From Saxidomus purpurata (lineage: Eukaryota; Mollusca; Bivalvia; Venerida; Veneridae), in NCBI GenBank assembly GCA_022818135.1, contig JAFMSR010000017.1:8867098-8931097 (forward strand): a stretch of DNA of 64,000 nt. Reading direction: 5' to 3'. A program made the position numbers and the translations under genes. Positions 56,555-64,000 of this stretch are shown in pieces. The stretch's first letter is position 1; the number at the start of each line of letters is the position of its first letter. A model generated the notes under the pieces. It had not been told where the DNA came from and ran no database searches. It saw only the letters and a program-made list of their open reading frames with translations.

Positions 56555-57471
56555 TTAAAATTAAGGATGGGAACGAATATTCGAATATTCGCATTCGTTC
56601 CGAATAGTCGAATGCAATTTTAGGATTCGAATATTTATTCATTTTTTCGGTTTTTTTTTCCATTTGTTTTGAAGTTCAACAAAACGTTCACAAACACACA
56701 AAAGCCTTTCAACATTTCATTAAATAACTAATTGCTTAATAGCCCCGCCGGACGGTGTTTTGATAACACGTGTCATAATTGCAAATTGCGGATCCTAAAT
56801 TGCAAACCGTTTTTCAGTTTGTTGTTCTAGTAATTGACACGTGGAGTCATTATCTAGCACCTTTATTACATATTTTGTAGGGTGCGAGTCTTAATGTATT
56901 GTTCAAATAATTAGCCTTAAATTCGGCGATGTCGGCTGTAACGGATTAACGTCATATATTTGAAAAACCAATCATGTTCGATTACTCAATTGAAACCCAA
57001 TAAAAAATCATTAGGTCAAAGAAATGCAACCAATGGTTTTTTTGAAGGAAGAAAGATTGATGCGCACTGAATCTACTTTGCATCAAAGTCCGACTTATGT
57101 ACTGTACTTACGATCAGATTTGACAACGATATATATCAAAATGTAGTCGTAATAGTAAAGATCACACGGTAAAACCAATAAAATACAAAGGTAAATATTT
57201 AATTATATCTATGAAAATTATTTCTTTTTTATAAACTAAGACAATGTTTTAAGTCCCTAAAAGTTGAGAATCATGAATTTAAGTGACAATTTCCCGAAAA
57301 GTTATTAATTAGTAATTAGCGAACTATACATAATTTCGGATAAATACTTTTCGGACAGCAAAACATTCAGAAAAGTAAAACAATTTGATTCGAATATTCG
57401 AATGTATTCGAATAGTCTATACGAATATTCAAATACTAATTATAGTATTCGTTCCCATCCTTAATTAAAAT
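56555..57471. mobile_element. hAT-type MITE, 901 bp, with 8-bp target duplication
   Basis: ATTAAAAT (56555-56562 and 57464-57471) flanks an element (56563-57463) with perfect inverted ends TAAGGATGGGAACGAATA. The subterminal regions are full of ATTCGAATA words. Eight-base duplications fit the hAT superfamily. No transposase. Confidence 0.88.
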
Positions 57472-58135
57472 ACAATGATCGCTAGCCGAACCCAGTACAA
57501 CTTTCACGTCGTATTGAAGTTGATATCATTTTTAATAGTTTATGATGACTTAAGTGCTGATAATATAAACTGTGCACTTTTGTTTTGGAAGAATGGGACG
57601 GGGCAAAACTGAGTCCCATTCTTGTTCAGGACAAGGTCAAATTTAAGAAATCAAATTAACAATTAATCTTGTCGGCATAATTTTGCTATAAACGGAAGTA
57701 GTGTCCTTGTGAAATATAGTAGTGTACAGTTATATTTGATACACAATAACCAGGTGATTCTCTTCATAACGTCTTTAGTTATGCTCTGTGTAAGACAAAA
57801 TGGAGCTAGATACATGGTTCTGGTGCTATGCACATCCTTTACTGCCCTGTGTCTATCTATTGTTTCTGGAGTGAAGTAAACTCAAACATAGCAAGCCACA
57901 TTTCTGATCTGACTGAGCCTATAACCAAACTTTGCTTAATTCTCTTGCTCATACACATTCCTTTTAGTCATTAATTTTGAAGAAATCTGGCATTAGTAGT
58001 CTATACAAGCTGAAATATAGCGGGTTTGACCCAACTTCTGGTCCTATAGGACTTTTTCCGCTGACACATCATGTCTATTCATTCATGCACTGTACAACTG
58101 GTGTCATTATGCAATATTTTTATCAGGTTTTTTTT
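57472..58135. other. Stretch without recognised gene
   Basis: Nothing recognisable apart from short unrelated open frames. Confidence 0.5.
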
Positions 58136-58935
58136 AGCTCACCTGGCATAGAGTGCAAGGCTGAGCTATTAGGATCACTCACCGTCAACGGTCCGTCGTC
58201 CGTCGTCCATTTCCCCCAAACGCAACTCCTCTAAAACAACTATGCCAACGTTGATGAAACTTTGCAAGGATGTTTCTTACATAAAGCTCCATTAAAGTTG
58301 TTCAAAGAACTCTATTTCATGCAGAACTCTGGTTGCTATGGCAACAAAAAGGAAAAACTTTAAAAATCTTCTTTTCTGAAACCACAAGGCCTAGATCTAA
58401 GATATTTAGCATGTGGTATTGTCTAGTAGATCTCTACCCCCGGGTCAAAACTTAAGAAATCTTCTTCTCTGAAACTGCAAGGCCTATATATTAGATATTT
58501 GGCAAGTAGAAATGCTTTGTGGACCTCTTCCAAAATTGTTCAAATTATGATCCCCAAGTCAAAATTGACAAGTCCAGGGCGTCATATAAATTTACATAGG
58601 CAAACAGAAACAACTTTAAAAATCTTCTTTTCTGAAACCACAAGGCCTAGAGCTGATATATTTAGCATGTATTATTGTCTTGTGGACCTTTACAAAAATT
58701 GTTCAAATCATGGCCCCTGGGTGAAAATTAACCCTTTCTGGGAGGGGTTGGATCACTTGATTTCACCTAGGCTTATATAGGAACCACAAGACCCACAGGC
58801 AGAGCTTAGACATTTGGAATGTTGCTTAGCATTGTGTAGTTGACCTTTACGAATTATGTTAAAACCATGACCCCTTGTATTATAGCCAATGGTAGTCAGG
58901 TGAGCGATATAGGGCCATCTTGGCCCTCTTGTTTA
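58136..58935 (-). repeat. AAGAGGGCC...GGTGAGCTAA bivalve repeat, reverse orientation
   Basis: TTAGCTCACCTGGCATAGAG at the left and ATAGGGCCATCTTGGCCCTC at the right are the two family ends. The centre has CAAGGCCTAGA units. Confidence 0.85.
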
Positions 58936-59515
58936 AGACAACTAAGTCTTCTTCATGTGTGTTCAGACATTTTGCGAAATCTACCAAATACATTCCAAGA
59001 AACCTTCTGACCTGCCATCGTGTGCCCATCTTACTTCTCAGGTCACAATCAGTCAAACTATAAGCAGGTAGTAAAACTATACAGAATTCTAAAATCTTAA
59101 CTGCTGTTTTCAGCAATGGAACATATGTTGTTGAAACTGCAACTCCAACACAATTCCAAAAAGCTTTTCCTTATCACTAAGAACATTGATACTAAAGTTT
59201 AATTTCATTTTATGCGTGATTAGATACTCTGTCATTGATCGCAGCATAACTAAACAGTGATGTGAATAAAAACAAAATATGCAGTTTTAAGTAAGAAGTA
59301 TACCAAATTCAATGGATTACGTACTGCCATTAATGTGAAACCTGTAACAGACCCGGCCAGCGACTCAACCAATGTAGGTTTCACAGCTGTTTTCCCCTAC
59401 TACTGAATTCAGTTTTTGTACTCTACAACCTAAAATAATCCCGTTTTATCCTGACCTAAATAACTTTGATAGCGTCCTGTTTCAAAATTTATACAGTAGT
59501 GTTTTGATTGTCATT
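58936..59515. other. Stretch without recognised gene
   Basis: No gene or known repeat seen. Confidence 0.5.
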
Positions 59516-59741
59516 AAAACAAAAATAATATCAAACAGGGAACGCCACGTACCAAAAACGCAGCCTCCCCAAAACGAACCCCACAGCACCCAGAAGCGCA
59601 CACCACCAACACACACACACACACACACACACACGACACACACACACAATCATGTACACACACACATATACACTACCAACACACACTAGCATACAAAGCA
59701 AACACACGAGGACAAAACGAACAATTAAAGGAACACAGTAA
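59516..59741 (-). mobile_element. Retroelement 3' end (TG family), 0.23-kb copy
   Basis: The same content as the copy at 52563-52794, reversed; truncated at GTTCCTTTAATTG. Confidence 0.88.
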
Positions 59742-62700
59742 ACAGATTATGGAACCACTTTAAAAATTTTGTGAACAGAACATCATTTAAATAATATACA
59801 GTTATGATGTGTCTGAAATTAGTAGCTATTATTCTAAGACCGGCGACACAGGAAAAGGGGCCTTCTCACTCGCTTTCTTGCATGTTTCAAACAAATAGTA
59901 TTTAAATATTAACATGCAAAAATTTCTACGTACAGTTATTACAACATTTTAAATACGCACAAATAAGGCGTCACGGTTTCCTCTAATCTTTACGTCTCAC
60001 AGAATAATTTCACGCCTGAGTCGCTTCTTTTAACATAGGATTTTTATTCATTGTGTTAATAATTTTGTAACAGTCTCATTTATATTTTGTGGCAAAAATA
60101 TGTACTCTTCCGATATCTAATATCTGGTGTAACACTTTATGTCCTTTTACCATGATATGCTGTTTTCCTAAGGTATCGCCAAAATAATTTAAGCAAAAAA
60201 GAATAATAATGAATCACTGTTGTCATATTGCAATTGTCTTTTAAAATTTCGAAAAAAAATTGCTTCTGTGCAAAAAAATAGTAGCTATCAGTTTTTAACA
60301 TTGCTCTTGTATTTGAAGAGAATGAAAAAAATACAAATTTTATGTTAAATTCAATCAATGATTCTCAAACAATGTAACCAATATCCCCATTATGCCGGTC
60401 GTAAAGTTTGAGTTTGTATGAAAGTTTCAATCGAGTTCAGTAATTAAAGAAGTATCATTCATATATGACATTTATCAAATGATTGGTATTACATGTACAC
60501 ACACACACATATATATATATAGTCTATAAAATTTAACTGTCTTTCATATACGCTTTGGCGAAATGATTACACAAACTACATGATATAAATGAGACAATGA
60601 TAGAGTTTCATTGAGTTTTTTATTTTTTGTTAAAATAGTGTGATATCTTCATACATTGTGACAAATGTTCATTATTATGCATGCATGTAAAAGAAATGTG
60701 ACCTCATTTATCATGCTCGGCACATAATAAAAGATTTTAGTTTCTGTAAAAGCTACAAGGGTAAGATCCTGTCAACATGCAGGTGTTAAAATGTGCTAAC
60801 TGTGACAGTTTCTGAAAAAAAACTTTTCGGGAAGTTCTCTTTAAATTTCACGATGAAAATCGGAGCTAACTCATCCTTCAGTCTATAAACTCCGTGTATT
60901 TAAACAATATTCTTTAACATAATGGTGAAAATATTTACTATAATTTAACTAAAACTTGCACTCTATAAACGAGAGCCTAAACATATCATCATTAAGCAAC
61001 TAAGCTACATACAATTTTCAGTGAAATCCGTATATAACGACTCTGGATATAGCGATATAGTTTTCCTTCTTTATTTGATATGGGACTGCTGCATTTATAT
61101 AACATACTCTCCATATAAGAAAGAAAACATCGTCTAAAAGGGTACATTACATACGGATTTTCATATCATTTAACTTTTAATGTTATCCGAAATGACCAAC
61201 ATCCGAATGCTATTTCAATTTTTCAATCACTCTCTTGCGACTCAGCTTGACCAGTTTGTATATTTTGTATTATTATATGAAAAGAAAACACTTTTTTTTT
61301 TTTGTTAAACAAAACTCACCTGAATAACAACAATAGCCAGTTTTCATATTTTCAAAAGCTGTTACCATAGCAACAATGACAAAAGATCGATTAAAACAAA
61401 GAGTAGGTATTTTTAAGAACTACATAATTACAGATTTCAGTGAAAATCCTGGCACACATGATAGAAATATCAAGTTCTTGGCAAAGAAATGCTTGAAAAT
61501 GCGTATAAGGCTTTCGCAATGTAAATTCATTTACCCCACCCACTTCTAAGAAAATGGCAATAAACGAATGGAAAGGTGTCCTATAACAATAAAAAAGACA
61601 CTAATGTAAAGAAAAAAGATGACATTTACATCTAAAATAATAATATTGAAACTCTGGCTCAAACTCTTAATAAGAGACATGAAAATGTACACCCCCTATG
61701 ATTTTTTAGTCATTTTTCACACATTTTTTCAGGGATTGTTTTAAATATTTTCAATATGTGTCACAAAATATGGCATAAAACAACTTTATTAAGTGGAAAG
61801 ACATTTATTTAATTGTTTATGTACATAAGGATTAAAAAATATGTTATTTTTTACTTAATAGGGACTGAAAAGTGAAAATTAGTGGTTTTTCAGTATTTTG
61901 GCGGCCATCTTGGACGCCATCTTGGATTTCTGAAAACGTACCATCATGCGTCAAGTCCACCCAAATTTTTCTGACACTTCAGACATTTATCTAAACATTG
62001 ATATGAAAATTAGCCGGTACACTTTTTTGCACACGGGAGGTCCTCAGGGACTGGACTAATATGTGAATAAATTATATTTTGGGAGACATTTAGATCAAAT
62101 GTTCAATTTTCGATTAAGCTTAATTATTTCAAAATGACATGTAACTATATTTTCAGCTGCTTAAAATCTTGATTTTGTACTGTTTCAAGTGGTCGGTGTA
62201 TTTAATTCAACATTTAAAAACGTGTGGACAAGGCGTATTTCTTTTTACAGTGTGTTTTAAATATCATCATCGTACAGTCGCGATGGAGTGAATGCATGTA
62301 AACATGGTTACACATAGTACGTTAGGGGATAATATACAGATACAGTGTAATCTCCACTTACGGTCACCTCCCACCAACAGCCACCTCCTTACAGCCAATT
62401 TGAATTCCCCCCATTGGTTTTTCTATATGTTTTACCTCCCACCAACAGCCACCTCCAAACTCCGGCCAACGGCAACTATTTTTTATCCCGAATTGACAGA
62501 AAACCTCTCAAACGGCCAAGGAATACACTAACCTCCCGTCAAAATTTTGACCGGAAAAGCTTTCCATAAAGCAATTTTCGGGAAATAACCAATGTCTTTA
62601 TGTTTTATCCATTCCTTGATCTGACTTTATCATCAAGATTTAACGAAAAAATCCAGACACACTCTCACTTATATATAAAAGTTTTTTTCTCAATGTTTAG

Positions 62701-62847
62701 TACCAAAGCATAAACCCACAAAAACAAAAACAGAGCTGATCATATATATTACTGCAAAATAATCCCTCTGAGCAACAGTCATCTCTGGACAACAGCCAAT
62801 TTCCAGTCACCAAGCTGTTGGCTATTGTATGGAGGTTGCACAAGATG
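59742..62847. other. Gene-free stretch with minor repeats
   Basis: Noted: a CA/TA microsatellite at 60497-60522; a GTATATAACGACTCTGGATA phrase (61030) resembling 19095; GGCGGCCATCTTGGACGCCA at 61901; and a block at 62350-62530 with CTCCCACCAACAGCCACCTC twice, partly inverted at 62760-62830. No gene is supported. Confidence 0.5.
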
Positions 62848-63132
62848 ATGTGTTCAATGAACGTAAAATGATAAATTAATACAGTTTCAAAGAACTTATG
62901 GCAAAAAATGCCGCCTTTCTGTACTAAATCGCATCCACCCATTAATTTTTCAACAACTTATGAATGGTTTACGGTACTGCAGTATATTTTAAACCGCTGA
63001 GTTTATCGATAATGACTGGAAATGCAAAGCTGAAACTTTTAGGTTAAGTTATAATACTTCCAAAGATTCTATTATTTATGTTTAAGAGGTTATTAAGATT
63101 GGCATCAGTTATAGGGTATGTCCCTTTAATTG
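62848..63132. mobile_element. MITE family B copy
   Basis: GATGTGTTCAATGAACGTAA through GTTATAGGGTATGTCCCTTT. The left terminus is missing. Confidence 0.7.
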
Positions 63133-63146
63133 GAAACATGTGGATT

Positions 63147-63490
63147 AAAGCTGCTCGCTCTCAGATTTTGGTAAAGAAATGAAATTCTTCAAAATGTATG
63201 AAAATAACGTATTTTAGAACATATAGTCATATAGGCTCCAGTATAAATTCCTGTCACGTATATCTCTAAATTTCAATTAATACACTACCAAATTCAAAAG
63301 CCACGCTTTTGAAATTCCAATATAAACATATACTGTAGCGGTGCCGTGTAACCGACATTTTCAATCGATTTCTGCAAATTCCTACCTAGGTTTTTGCTCA
63401 TATTTTGATTCTAGCCTTTAATTTTATATTTATGTATATAAGTATATCAATTTTTTTTAAAATAATTTTTAACATCTTTTGCAGCTTTAA
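63147..63490 (+). mobile_element. MITE family A copy
   Basis: ATTAAAGCTGCTCGCTCTCA at the left. At the right only GCAGCTTTAA remains of the terminus. Confidence 0.75.
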
Positions 63491-63517
63491 CATGTGCCTA
63501 CAGTTATGGTGTAAAAA

Positions 63518-63566
63518 AAACAAAAATAATATCAAACAGGGAATGCCACGTACCAAAAACGCAGCC
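63518..63566 (-). mobile_element. 49-bp retroelement 3'-end fragment (TG family)
   Basis: ACAAAAATAATATCAAACAG through GTACCAAAAACGCAGCC. Confidence 0.85.
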
Positions 63567-63968
63567 TTGTAGTCACACTCTAGCGTATAATAGAAACGTA
63601 TGTATTGCGTGTGAAAATTTTAGAAAAATTACTTATACGCACAGCTTTCGAGCGTTTAAACCCGAGCTATCGACGACAGTCCTTTACAAACGTATGAATA
63701 GCGTATGAACAGCGTTTGTATAACGTATAACCGGCGTACAGGTAGCGCATGAGAAACGTTTGCGTACGTATGTGAGCGTATGTCAACTTAAGTCACCGTC
63801 AGTGTAGCGTTTATCACCGTATGGGTAGCGTATGCAAGTATATGAGTAACGTATGCATAACGTATATGAGCTTATGAGTAACGTTTGAATAGCGCATGCG
63901 CAGCGCCTCCTTTCGACTGTGGACTGTCCCAGTTCCTTCATTTCCAAACTAGACTTCGAGGTGTAAAG
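63567..63968. repeat. Array of CGTATG-like motifs at about 10-12 bp spacing
   Basis: About 18 degenerate copies (CGTATG, CGTTTG, CGTATA, CGCATG), most preceded by TAG, TAA or GAG, between 63595 and 63900. The density is far above background. Confidence 0.75.
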
Positions 63969-64000
63969 ATGCCTGCAAACAAGTCTTCGGCCCGTGGCAA
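63969..64000 (+). CDS. Possible ORF start running off the window
   Basis: ATG in AAAG-ATG-CCT context encodes MPANKSSARG before the edge. The basic start and sudden GC rise suggest coding sequence, but ten codons are too few to identify it. Confidence 0.25.
   Translation, partial: MPANKSSARG

Noticed and set aside
1..64000. CRISPR arrays, bacterial operons, rRNA and tRNA genes
   Set aside because: The tandem arrays lack repeat-spacer structure, splice sites and animal transposons show a eukaryotic genome, and no cloverleaf or rRNA segment was recognised by eye.

Overview
The window looks like nuclear DNA of a bivalve mollusc. It is AT-rich, intron-containing and about 90% non-coding. It is crowded with repeats that I associate with bivalve genomes, above all the family that opens with AACAAGAGGGCCATGATGGCCC and closes with CAGGTGAGCTAA. 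The species cannot be fixed from sequence alone. A 500-base run of N (14424-14923) marks an assembly gap.

Only two host loci are convincing. (1) On the minus strand at 4582-2693 there is an intronless cGAS/Mab-21-like nucleotidyltransferase (cGAS-like receptor). It reads through a single in-frame TGA and ends in a long Ser/Tyr/acidic tail with a C-terminal CaaX box (CILL). (2) On the plus strand there is a secreted, cysteine-rich, probably lectin-like gene. Its signal-peptide exon (17468-17522), SUEL-like exon (40339-40755) and a third exon (49913-50090) have matching splice phases across introns of about 22.8 and 9.2 kb.

The rest is a nest of mobile DNA. 8-11.2 kb: a Tx1/L1-like LINE with poly(A) and a 14-bp target-site duplication. 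17.8-20.8 kb: a 3-kb DNA element with 14-bp terminal inverted repeats, inserted in a tandem array. 23.758-32.504 kb: a complete but decayed Polinton/Maverick with 0.9-kb terminal inverted repeats and a 6-bp target duplication GTCATT. It carries integrase, a conserved small ORF, a basic core-like protein, a double-jelly-roll-type capsid protein, two small ORFs, the C-terminal part of DNA polymerase B and a zinc-finger protein. 32.622-38.04 kb: a second, broken Polinton starting 118 bp away. 41.85-46.48 kb: a foldback-type element whose arms are 21-bp tandem repeats, with four 521-bp higher-order units. 51.1-52.4 kb: Penelope-like retroelement pieces with GIY-YIG endonuclease remnants and three hammerhead-ribozyme motifs, two of them in a near-perfect palindrome. 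55-56.3 kb: a reverse transcriptase of a retroelement whose TG-rich 3' end is scattered through the window at least twelve times, including inside its own RT gene, inside the Polinton integrase and at the break of the Polinton polymerase. 56.56-57.46 kb: a hAT-type MITE with a perfect 8-bp duplication. Two TTAA-type MITE families recur throughout. The window ends in an array of CGTATG-like motifs just upstream of an ORF start that runs off the edge.
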